Source: an uncultured Clostridia bacterium | Lineage (GTDB): Bacteria; Bacillota_A; Clostridia; Christensenellales; Aristaeellaceae | NCBI GenBank assembly: GCA_947166205.1 | Contig: CAMVDI010000029.1 | Span: forward strand, 1 to 13,407 | Length of the DNA: 13,407 nucleotides | Reading direction: 5' to 3' | Shown here: positions 1-6,949 of the stretch, piece by piece | How positions within the stretch are numbered: the first letter of the stretch is position 1 | Layout of the letters: every line of letters starts with the position of its first letter | Notes under the pieces: model-generated | Database searches by the model: none | What the model was told of the DNA's origin: nothing | The model's input: only the letters and a program-made list of their open reading frames with translations | Made by a program: the position numbers and the translations under genes

Positions 1-18
1 GTGCCGGTCCGGCTGTGA
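1..18 (+). CDS. 3' end of an upstream gene, possibly a MoxR-family AAA+ ATPase (partial)
   Basis: Only the last five sense codons (VPVRL) and a TGA stop are visible in the frame starting at base 1. The stop shares a GTGA overlap with the GTG start of the next gene, the usual sign of translational coupling inside an operon. In many bacteria the gene directly upstream of a DUF58 plus transglutaminase pair encodes a MoxR-type ATPase. That identity is inferred from neighbours only; too little of the protein is here to recognise. Confidence 0.4.
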   Translation: MPVRL

Positions 19-1226
19 CCTCCCGGGCCGTCTTTCCGCTGGGGCTGGCCGCGGCGCTGGGGCTGGCCGCCCTTTCCACGGGCAGCAGGCTGCTGCTCTG
101 GCTGGCCGCCCTGATCCTGCTGACGATGCTCTTCGGAGGCCTCAGCGTGCTCTGGGCCGCCCGCACCCTCTCCCTCTCCGGAGATCTGGATTCCCGGACG
201 GTTCATCGGGGGGATCGGGCGGAGCTCCGGCTTCGGGTGCGCCACTGCGGGCTGCTTCCCGTGGCACCCATCCTGCTCGAAATTGTTTCCGGGGAGGATC
301 TTCCCGTCCGGTGGATCCGGCTGCGGGATGTGCCCGGAAAGCTGCAGACGCTGACGCTTCCCTTCCGCGCCGCCCATGTGGGCGTCTGGTCTCCCGGCGT
401 CCGGGCCTGGGCGGTGGAGGATCTGCTCGGCTTTTTCCGATACCGGAAAGCCGTGGATCAGGCCCTGTTCAGCCTGCTGGTGCTGCCCCTGCGCTTTTCC
501 ACGGACCCGCTGCCCCTCGCTCCCGGGGATCCGGGCAGCGAAAGCCTTTCCCGGGCCAGCGAGGATCTGTCCGCCCCCTCGGACATCCGGGCCTTCCAGC
601 CCGGCGATCCCCTGAAGAAGGTTCACTGGAAGCTCTCCCTGCGGAAGAGGGAGCTGCTCGTCCGGAAGTTTGATGAGCCCATCCTGCGGGAGGTTCTCCT
701 GCTGATGGACTGCTCCCGTCCCCCCTCCTGGGGCCGTCCGGAGGCCGAGGCGGACCTGCGGGACGCCCTGCTGGAAACGGCCGCCTCCGTCTTCGCGGAT
801 CAGGAGGGCAAGGATCTGTCCGTCCATTTTCCCCTCTTCGGCGCCCATCCAGTGGAGCTGGAGAAGGGCATGGGCATGCCCCTGGCGCTGGAAAGCCTCG
901 CCCGGGTCGATTTTTCCGAGCCGGACCGCTTTGAGCGCGTCCTGATGCTGGAAAGCAGACGCCTGCGGAAGGTCGGCTGCCTTGTGGTGATCTCCGCCCG
1001 TCTGACTTCCGCCATGGTGGATATCATGACGCGCATGCGCCGCCTCGGCCCCGCCGTCCGGCTGTATCTGGTCTCCTTCGCCCCGGAGGATCCCCGGATT
1101 CTTCCGCTGGTGGAACGCCTTCGGATGGGCGGCATCGAGGTGACCCCCGTCATGCCCGATATTCCCGGCGCCGCCGAGGCCGGAGATGGGAACGAAGCGG
1201 AGGCCGACACGGATCAGGATCAGTGA
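15..1226 (+). CDS. DUF58 domain protein of a MoxR/DUF58/transglutaminase module
   Basis: A 403-residue protein with two N-terminal hydrophobic segments (about residues 5-20 and 25-46), a beta-rich middle part and the DUF58 signature near residues 192-207 (IRAFQPGDPLKKVHWK), followed by RELLVRKFDEP. The C-terminal half (about 225-380) has the character of the von Willebrand A-like fold usual in this family. Members are membrane-anchored proteins encoded with MoxR ATPases and transglutaminase-like proteins; their biochemical role is poorly defined, and envelope or protein-complex assembly is usually assumed. The GTG start overlaps the upstream stop, which supports coupled translation. The gap to the next gene is 60 bp and contains a small hairpin (1246-1260) without a T-tract, so the two are probably co-transcribed. 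The family call is firm; the function is not. Confidence 0.9.
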   Translation: MTSRAVFPLGLAAALGLAALSTGSRLLLWLAALILLTMLFGGLSVLWAARTLSLSGDLDSRTVHRGDRAELRLRVRHCGLLPVAPILLEIVSGEDLPVRWIRLRDVPGKLQTLTLPFRAAHVGVWSPGVRAWAVEDLLGFFRYRKAVDQALFSLLVLPLRFSTDPLPLAPGDPGSESLSRASEDLSAPSDIRAFQPGDPLKKVHWKLSLRKRELLVRKFDEPILREVLLLMDCSRPPSWGRPEAEADLRDALLETAASVFADQEGKDLSVHFPLFGAHPVELEKGMGMPLALESLARVDFSEPDRFERVLMLESRRLRKVGCLVVISARLTSAMVDIMTRMRRLGPAVRLYLVSFAPEDPRILPLVERLRMGGIEVTPVMPDIPGAAEAGDGNEAEADTDQDQ

Positions 1227-1286
1227 CACAGTGAAAAACGCCGCCGCCCGATCTTCGGGCCAAGGCCGAAAGGAGGTTCAGCCGTC

Positions 1287-3557
1287 TTGAAGGACCGGAT
1301 TCCGGAAAAGCTCCAGGGTCTGCTGCTGACCCTTCTTTTGTCCGCTGGGCTGTCCCTCACCTTCCTCGGCGCCCTGGGTCTGGACGCGCCGTTTTTCCCC
1401 TGCCTCGCCCTGATGGCCGGGGGAGCCCTTCTGCTGGAGGGCATCTTCCTGACCCGAAGAAGCGCGCTCTGGGGCGGGCTGGCCCTTGCCGCGCTCCTGC
1501 TGGCATGGGCGCTTTCCGACGGCGGTTTCTCCCTGCTCTCGGATCTGCTTCGGGCCCTGACCCTGCAGGTTTCGGGCGTTCCCGGGGCCCTTCCCCTGAT
1601 TTCCCGGGAGGCGTCGCTGCTGCTGACCGCCTTCCTGACGCTGATCAGCTTCCTGTCCACCCGTAAAAGTGCCGGCGCCGCGCCGGCCCTCATCCTGTTC
1701 GTCGGTTCCCTGATCGTGATCTGGCAGACGGACCGTCCTGATCTGATCCTTCGCCTGCTTCCGGCGGGGCTGGCTTCCGCCTGCCTCCTGGTGCGGGATC
1801 ATCATCCGGGAGTATCCCTTCTCCGGGTTCTGCCCTGCGCGGCCGCGCTGCTGCTCGGTTCCTGGCTGCTGATTCCCCCGGGCGGGCTGACCGTCCCCGC
1901 GCTGAAGGATCGCGCGGACGCCTTCCGGCAGGCGGTCATGGACCGGCTGTTTTTCACCGAGCCCCGGGAGGTCTTTTCCCTCTCGACGGAGGGCTTCTAT
2001 CCCCAGGGCGTCACGCAGCTGGGCGGCCCAGCCGCGCCCACGGATCATCCCGTGATGCAGGTTTCCGCACCCCGTACAGTCTATCTCCGGGGCGTGGTCA
2101 TGAATGAATATGACGGCCGCGCCTGGCGGAATTCCCTGGGTGGCCGGCGCTTTCTCTGGAGCGCCTCCGGGCTGGCCCCGCAGCGGACGGTCCTTTTCGA
2201 TCAGAATCTGCCCTCCTCCGGCCTGGCCTCCTCCCTGACGGAGCCCCGGGAGGTATCGGTCCGCATGCTCTCCTCCGGCGCCTCCACCCTGTTCCTTCCC
2301 CAGCGTGTGCGGGAGCTGCGGGCGGGCGGTGAGCTGGTTCCGTATTTTACCAATTCCTCCGAGGTCTTTCTGACCCGAAATCTGCAGCCCGGGGACACCT
2401 GGTCCGTGACCGCTCCCCTGATGCAGGCGGGGGATCCCGGGCTGGGCACCCTGGTGGACGCGGCGGGGGCCGCGGAGGATCCGCAGTACGATTCCGTGCT
2501 CGAAACCTATACCGCCCTGCCCTCCCATCTGGAGGCTCCCGTCTGGCAGCTGGCAGCGGAGATCACGGAGAACCTGTCCTCGCCCTACGAGAAGGCCTTC
2601 GCCCTGCAGAACTATCTCAGCCGGAATTACCGCTATACGCTGGACGCGGCGTATCAGCCGGCGGATCGGGATTTCGTCACGCATTTTCTCTTCACTTCCC
2701 GGGAGGGCTACTGCACCTACTTCGCCTCCGCCCTGACCGTTCTCTGCCGTATGGCCGGGCTCCCCGCCCGTTACGTGGAAGGCTATCTGGCGGTGCCGGG
2801 CGAGTCGGGAGAGGCGCTGGTGACCGGGCTGAACGCTCATGCCTGGACGGAGGTCTATTTCCGCGGTTTCGGCTGGCTGACGCTGGACGCGACACCCCGC
2901 CAGGCCAGCGGTTCCGGCCGACCGGAGGGTTCTTCCTCCGGCACGCAGACCCCTCCGCCCCCGGATCAGAAAACTTCCCCCGAGCCGCCGGATTCCTCCT
3001 CCGCACCCACGCCCACCCCCGAACCGGAGGACGCGCCGGAGCCGCCCGCCCCTTCCGCCCAGCCGGAGGATCAGCCCCCCGAGGATCAGCCGCCGGAGGA
3101 GGAACCCCCGGCCGCGCCCTTTGTGCCGCCCCTCTGGCTTTTGCCGCTCCTTCTCCTGCTGCTCCTGGCGGGAGCCGTCTGGCTCCGCTGGTTCCTTACT
3201 TCTCCCGCGCATAAAGAAAAGCGGGCCTCCTCCGAGGAAGACCGCTTCGATATCTGGATGGAGGACGTGCTGTGCCGGCTTTCCGCGGCGGGTCTCGTCC
3301 GCCGCTCCGGCGAAACCCTGATGTCCTTTACCCGCAGGCTGGATCAGGAGGAGCCGCTGCCCCTTTCCCTCTCCCGCCTGGGTGAGTGCGCTTCCCTTCT
3401 GCATTACGGAAAGGTTCAGGCGCTGGATACGGATACCGAGCTGGCCCGTTCCGCTTCTCTGGATCTGAAAAAGGGCACGCCCTTCCCAGCCCGCCTTCGC
3501 TACGCGCTTCGCCGTCTGTCCTTCCGTCAGAAGTCGGAGCTGAGTGCCGGGGCGTGA
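1287..3557 (+). CDS. Membrane-anchored transglutaminase-like protein (TgpA-type)
   Basis: A 756-residue protein. The first 200 residues hold six or seven hydrophobic segments. A likely extracytoplasmic region then leads into a transglutaminase core around residues 440-540. The Cys-His-Asp triad is readable: Cys476 in EGYCTYFASA, His518 in NAHAWTEVYF and Asp534 in LTLDATP. Next come a Pro/Glu-rich linker (about 537-611) with repeated EDQPPE units, a single membrane span (about 616-637) and a cytoplasmic tail of about 120 residues resembling the DUF4129-type ends of such proteins. The start is TTG, supported by AGGAGG at 1271-1276. Family members may act as proteases or crosslinkers at the cell surface; the substrate is unknown. 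The gene follows DUF58 as in the conserved module. Its TGA directly abuts the stop of the convergent SRAP gene. Confidence 0.9.
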   Translation: MKDRIPEKLQGLLLTLLLSAGLSLTFLGALGLDAPFFPCLALMAGGALLLEGIFLTRRSALWGGLALAALLLAWALSDGGFSLLSDLLRALTLQVSGVPGALPLISREASLLLTAFLTLISFLSTRKSAGAAPALILFVGSLIVIWQTDRPDLILRLLPAGLASACLLVRDHHPGVSLLRVLPCAAALLLGSWLLIPPGGLTVPALKDRADAFRQAVMDRLFFTEPREVFSLSTEGFYPQGVTQLGGPAAPTDHPVMQVSAPRTVYLRGVVMNEYDGRAWRNSLGGRRFLWSASGLAPQRTVLFDQNLPSSGLASSLTEPREVSVRMLSSGASTLFLPQRVRELRAGGELVPYFTNSSEVFLTRNLQPGDTWSVTAPLMQAGDPGLGTLVDAAGAAEDPQYDSVLETYTALPSHLEAPVWQLAAEITENLSSPYEKAFALQNYLSRNYRYTLDAAYQPADRDFVTHFLFTSREGYCTYFASALTVLCRMAGLPARYVEGYLAVPGESGEALVTGLNAHAWTEVYFRGFGWLTLDATPRQASGSGRPEGSSSGTQTPPPPDQKTSPEPPDSSSAPTPTPEPEDAPEPPAPSAQPEDQPPEDQPPEEEPPAAPFVPPLWLLPLLLLLLLAGAVWLRWFLTSPAHKEKRASSEEDRFDIWMEDVLCRLSAAGLVRRSGETLMSFTRRLDQEEPLPLSLSRLGECASLLHYGKVQALDTDTELARSASLDLKKGTPFPARLRYALRRLSFRQKSELSAGA

Positions 3558-4193
3558 TCAGGCCTTTTCACAGGTCAGGGAGAGGATGGCCTCCCGGGAA
3601 ACCGCCTCCGGATCCGACTCCTGAGAAATCCATTCGCCCGCCATGCTTCCCGGCAGCATCAGCGGCATCCGGTCGTGCATCCAGCTGACGTCCCCGCTCG
3701 GCGCCCGGGTCAGAATCGTAAACGAAGGCAGCCCTTCCTCCATCCGGTACATTCCCGCGAGCCAGAATGCAGCGCCGTCCCTGGGACGGATCGCGTATTT
3801 CTGGCCCGTTTTCTTTTTCCCGTCCGGCTGCGTAGTATGTTCCCACTCATAGTACCAGGACGCGGGCACGGCGCACCTGTGCCTCGCCCAGGGTTCCCGG
3901 AACAGCGGCTTCTCCCGGGCGGTTTCAGATCGGGCGTTGATGATCAGGCGGGAGGAGCCTTTTCCGGACGCGTCTTTCAGGGAAAATCCCCACCGCATGG
4001 GAAAGACCTTCTGCTTTCCGGCACGGTTCAGGGCCAGAACCGGAACCACCGAGGAGGGCAGGATCTCCCCCTCCGCCGGAACCTGCTGACCGTACCTTTC
4101 CCGGAATCCTGCGGCCAGGGGGGATCTGTTGATCTGAATCATAAAATCCCGGATCACAGGATCTTCCGGTTCGATATAAAACCTCCCGCACAT
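3558..4193 (-). CDS. SRAP (SOS response-associated peptidase / YedK-HMCES) family protein
   Basis: A 211-residue protein beginning MCGRF. Family members remove the initiator Met, leaving Cys2 as the N-terminal nucleophile that forms a thiazolidine crosslink with abasic sites in single-stranded DNA and so shields them. The other family residues are visible: Asn86 in INARSET, Glu116 in ASWYYEWE and His173 in WMHDRMP. I chose the ATG at 4193 rather than the in-frame ATG at 4226 because Cys2 must be N-terminal and because a GGGAGGGA ribosome site lies about 7 bases upstream of it. Length is normal for the family. It stands alone, convergent with the transglutaminase gene. A candidate extended -10 promoter lies about 65 bp upstream. 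I saw no convincing LexA box, so SOS control is not supported by the sequence. Confidence 0.95.
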   Translation of the reverse strand: MCGRFYIEPEDPVIRDFMIQINRSPLAAGFRERYGQQVPAEGEILPSSVVPVLALNRAGKQKVFPMRWGFSLKDASGKGSSRLIINARSETAREKPLFREPWARHRCAVPASWYYEWEHTTQPDGKKKTGQKYAIRPRDGAAFWLAGMYRMEEGLPSFTILTRAPSGDVSWMHDRMPLMLPGSMAGEWISQESDPEAVSREAILSLTCEKA

Positions 4194-4255
4194 GGGCTTC
4201 TCCCTCCCGGCCTTCACGTCTTCCAATGCTTTCCCGTCATCAACTTCCGTATGTT

Positions 4256-4264
4256 ATCATATCA
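4256..4264 (-). promoter_or_regulatory. Candidate extended -10 promoter for the SRAP gene
   Basis: On the minus strand TGATATGAT gives an extended -10 (TGn followed by TATGAT), about 65 bp upstream of the SRAP start codon. No good -35 hexamer is present, which extended -10 promoters can tolerate. This is pattern matching only. Confidence 0.35.
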
Positions 4265-4435
4265 CAGAGAAGGGTTCAGTTACACCATGTTGACCGGGTT
4301 TCCCTGGAAATTATCTTTTCGGAATGATGAAGACAGGCCGGAGTTCTTTGTACCCGGAAGGAAAACCAGGCTCATGCGGATTCATCTGCGGTATGAATGC
4401 GCCCCGGCATGACCATTCAGGAAAGAAGAACAGCT

Positions 4436-4464
4436 TTGCTCTTCCGGGTGTTCTGTGGTAAACT
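4436..4464 (+). promoter_or_regulatory. Candidate sigma-A promoter for the esterase gene
   Basis: TTGCTC, a 17-base spacer and TAAACT, with a TG one base before the -10 hexamer. The -35 matches consensus at only three positions, so the extended -10 would carry most of the weight. It would give a leader of about 100 bases before the ATG at 4571. Confidence 0.4.
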
Positions 4465-4570
4465 CTCCTTAGCTTCCTGCCCGGAAAAGATGACCGCTCC
4501 CCGCCGCTGGGCGCAGGGGATCTGCCCGGTATGTCTCAGCAGGAATGATTTGAAAGGAAGGTATTCAGCC

Positions 4571-5368
4571 ATGGCCCATTTTACAGTCCAGTATTATTCC
4601 AACGCGCTCCGTCGCTCCACCCTTTTTCAGGCGTGGATCCCCAATGACAGAAGATCGGAAATCCCCCGGACAGCGGATGGAAAGGAACGGCCAATGAAGA
4701 CGCTGTTCGCGCTGCACGGATTCACGGGAAGCTCTGAGAACTGGGTGTCCCAGGAGCTGATGGAGCAGTACAATCTGGCGGTTGTCAGCGCCACAGCCGA
4801 AAACTCCTTTTATCTTGACACGGAGGCGACGGGACACCAGTATGAGACGATGCTGGCCATCGAACTGGTGGATTACGTCCGAAAAACCTTCGGGCTGGCG
4901 ATGAAACCGGAGGACACCTATATTGCGGGCATCTCCATGGGCGGCTTCGGCGCCGTCCATACCGCCCTTGATCATCCGGAACGCTTCAGCAAGATCGGAA
5001 TGCTTTCCGCCGCTTTGATCGTGAACGGCCTTCAGGGCAAGAAGGACGGGGACTTCGCGGAGGATTCCATGGCGAACTACGCCTACTACGCTCACTGCTT
5101 CGGGGATCTGCAGACGGTGGCGCAGCGGGATACGAATCCCGAAGTGCTTCTGAAAAAGCTGAAAGCCCGGGGAACGGCCATTCCGAAGGTTTTCCAGTGC
5201 ATCGGAACGGAAGATTTCCTCCTCGAACCGAACCGTGAATTCCACCGCTTTCTGGAAGAGGAAGGCGTGCCCCATGTTTATCATGAATCAAAGGGCGGCC
5301 ATGATAACGTCTTCTGGCAGGAATATGTCCCGAAAATGGTCCACTGGCTCTTTGAAGACCAGAAATAA
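4571..5368 (+). CDS. Esterase D-like alpha/beta hydrolase (putative carboxylesterase)
   Basis: A 265-residue serine hydrolase of the esterase D / tributyrin esterase group (PF00756-like). The nucleophile elbow is GISMGG with Ser122. The likely acid is Asp215 in GTEDFLLEPN and the base is His244 in SKGGHDNVFW. FALHGFTGSSENW near residue 45 is the oxyanion-hole HG motif. There is no signal peptide, so it is probably cytoplasmic. Relatives hydrolyse short acyl esters, including acetyl or feruloyl groups on plant polysaccharides, or S-formylglutathione; the substrate cannot be told from sequence alone. The start is the ATG at 4571, which follows AAAGGAAGG at 4553-4561. The reading frame stays open back to 4397, but that extension does not resemble the family. 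It is a single-gene unit with its own candidate promoter and a strong terminator. Confidence 0.9.
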   Translation: MAHFTVQYYSNALRRSTLFQAWIPNDRRSEIPRTADGKERPMKTLFALHGFTGSSENWVSQELMEQYNLAVVSATAENSFYLDTEATGHQYETMLAIELVDYVRKTFGLAMKPEDTYIAGISMGGFGAVHTALDHPERFSKIGMLSAALIVNGLQGKKDGDFAEDSMANYAYYAHCFGDLQTVAQRDTNPEVLLKKLKARGTAIPKVFQCIGTEDFLLEPNREFHRFLEEEGVPHVYHESKGGHDNVFWQEYVPKMVHWLFEDQK

Positions 5369-5391
5369 AACACAGGAAAGCCCAGGGGGAA

Positions 5392-5433
5392 GGTCCTTTT
5401 GTGCAGGCTGCACAAGAGGACCGTCCTTTTTTT
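5392..5433 (+). terminator. Rho-independent terminator after the esterase gene
   Basis: A 14-bp stem (5392-5405 with 5409-5422), perfect except for one G-U pair, with a GGC loop, followed by GTCC and seven T residues (5427-5433). It lies 24 bases past the esterase stop. It also carries motifs shared with the hairpin at 9181-9207, so it may be derived from a REP-like element. Confidence 0.85.
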
Positions 5434-5548
5434 CTGTAAAACCGCCCGAAAACTCCGCGGCTCTCTCCGCCTTCCCCTGTGTTTCCCGCAAAAAATCAGA
5501 CGCCGCATGCCAAACACAAGAGGAACGTCTATTATATGGAGCGCCCAC

Positions 5549-6919
5549 CTATTGCATGTAGATCATGGTATCCAGCCAGGACCGGACAAAAAGCAGAATC
5601 CAGAAAGCGATGAACGCCGCTGCGGGATGAAGGCTTTTCCGGACGATCCCCGCTTCTGAAAGCTGATCTTTTTTCCCGGGAGACCGGCTTTCAGCAAGAA
5701 TCTCCGTACGGTCAAGGAGACAGGCCAGCAGATATCCCAGAAACAGTGTCAGGGTGATGATATACCGCCCCTGAGGCTGATAATCCCTGTAATATGAATG
5801 CAGAAAAGAAAAGGCAATCGTGAAGACGCTGGAAAGCAGCGACGTCCAGAAAAAGAGGGACTCTTTCTTCTCGGGCCTCCGCCGGAAGAAAACGGCCGTG
5901 CCGGCGATAAGGGCGAGCAGGAAGAAGAAGTAGTAGAGCCCGTATCTTGGCAGGGGCAGATACAGATCCATGTAGGCAAAGACCCCTATGACGCTTCGAA
6001 AGGACATTACAAACCATTCCCAGTCCCGATACTGGGCAAACTCCGCAAACGTCAGCTCCCTCTGGAACTGATTGTTGTACTCATACAGCGTTTCCCCTTC
6101 ATCCCTCATCACGGCCCTGGTAGCCAGCTCCGTCCTTATTCCCAGAAGATCCCCCTGATGCAGCAAAGCGTTCCGCGCAAAGAACCATCCCGCCAGAATC
6201 AGGCAGATTCCCAGGATCAGCCCTCCCCGCCCTATCAGCAGGCGCAGCCTGTTTTGTCTTTCCGAATCCAGAATCACGGCGGTCACAAAAGCGGCGAGAC
6301 AAACCAGGATCCACCCGTAAACGGAATAATAGGACAGCAGGCAGAATGAGACGGCCACGGCCAGGCCGGCGCAGTCTTTCACCGCGAAATGGGTTTCACG
6401 TCCGTGGCAAAGATAATACATCATCATGGAGACCGCCGCCAGCGAAAGAGAATCGTTGTTCTGATACATGCCCAGAAACAGCACCTGCGGAAGGAAGCAT
6501 ACAAAGACGGCCATGACAGCGGCTGACCCCCGTTTTCGGAAGAGCGTATGCCCCAGAAGCAGGCAGAACGCGCAGCACGCCGTAATCGACAACACGCTTC
6601 CCATTCTCGAAGCCAGCACCAGCACACGCCCCGAAGTGGAAAACAGCGAGGCTGCCTTCATGAAAAAGGCCGCGATCATGGCGGAAAGGTACGGCCGGGC
6701 CGCATAGGAGAACCCCCACCCGCCCATGATCGTTTCCGGCTCGTTTCCGGTCGGCAGTGCGTTGTTCTCATAAATCCAGGTGGAGACCAGACCTCTTCCC
6801 GGCTCATCCGGACATCTGTCCACCTGCAGCGTTGCCGCTCCGTACAGGCAGATACAGAAGACGGCCAGAATCAAAGCGAGCTCGCCAGCGGACAGGATCC
6901 GCTCATGTTTCTTCTTCAT
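5549..6919 (-). CDS. Polytopic membrane protein, GT-C / DUF2142-like putative glycosyltransferase
   Basis: A 456-residue protein with roughly ten hydrophobic segments spread along its length. After the first span, an extracytoplasmic loop carries an acidic pair in CPDEP (Asp38-Glu39), as in polyprenyl-phosphate-sugar-dependent GT-C enzymes and DUF2142 proteins. A late QGRY motif (383-386) resembles the QGRY found near the end of related proteins. Such enzymes move sugars from lipid carriers onto glycans or proteins on the outer face of the membrane. It lies 30 bp downstream of the GT2 gene on the same strand, so they probably form one operon for a surface glycan. A weak AGGGG site precedes the ATG. 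The stop is TAG. The GT-C fold is a reasonable guess; donor and acceptor are unknown. It could also be a non-catalytic membrane protein of DUF2142 type. Confidence 0.7.
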   Translation of the reverse strand: MKKKHERILSAGELALILAVFCICLYGAATLQVDRCPDEPGRGLVSTWIYENNALPTGNEPETIMGGWGFSYAARPYLSAMIAAFFMKAASLFSTSGRVLVLASRMGSVLSITACCAFCLLLGHTLFRKRGSAAVMAVFVCFLPQVLFLGMYQNNDSLSLAAVSMMMYYLCHGRETHFAVKDCAGLAVAVSFCLLSYYSVYGWILVCLAAFVTAVILDSERQNRLRLLIGRGGLILGICLILAGWFFARNALLHQGDLLGIRTELATRAVMRDEGETLYEYNNQFQRELTFAEFAQYRDWEWFVMSFRSVIGVFAYMDLYLPLPRYGLYYFFFLLALIAGTAVFFRRRPEKKESLFFWTSLLSSVFTIAFSFLHSYYRDYQPQGRYIITLTLFLGYLLACLLDRTEILAESRSPGKKDQLSEAGIVRKSLHPAAAFIAFWILLFVRSWLDTMIYMQ

Positions 6920-6949
6920 CGCACACCCCTGCAGAGTCTGACCCGGCTT

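Larger units (their letters stand above)
4194..4570. other. Intergenic region between divergent SRAP and esterase genes
   Basis: About 375 bp without a supported gene. It holds the candidate minus-strand promoter for the SRAP gene (4256-4264), an imperfect inverted repeat at 4373-4411 (CATGC/GCATG outside ATTCAT/ATGAAT) and the candidate plus-strand promoter for the esterase gene (4436-4464). The roughly 100-base esterase leader (4465-4570) shows no riboswitch that I recognise. Confidence 0.6.

Noticed and set aside
1278..3404. 708-codon open frame on the minus strand opposite the transglutaminase gene
   Set aside because: It is low-complexity, rich in Gly, Arg and Gln, and lacks a recognisable domain. 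Such shadows are common opposite GC-rich genes, and the plus-strand protein has a full catalytic triad and membrane layout.
3675..4412. 245-codon plus-strand frame opposite the SRAP gene
   Set aside because: No ribosome site or family features; the minus strand carries the complete SRAP motif set.
4397..4570. N-terminal extension of the esterase to an ATG at 4397
   Set aside because: The extension does not look like the family, would overlap the candidate promoter, and the ATG at 4571 has a good ribosome site with the expected N-terminus.
4465..4570. Possible riboswitch in the esterase leader
   Set aside because: No conserved aptamer motif that I recognise and no terminator or sequestering hairpin before the start codon.
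4565..5284. 239-codon minus-strand frame opposite the esterase gene
   Set aside because: The plus-strand esterase has Ser, Asp and His in the right order; the opposite frame has no domain features or start signal.
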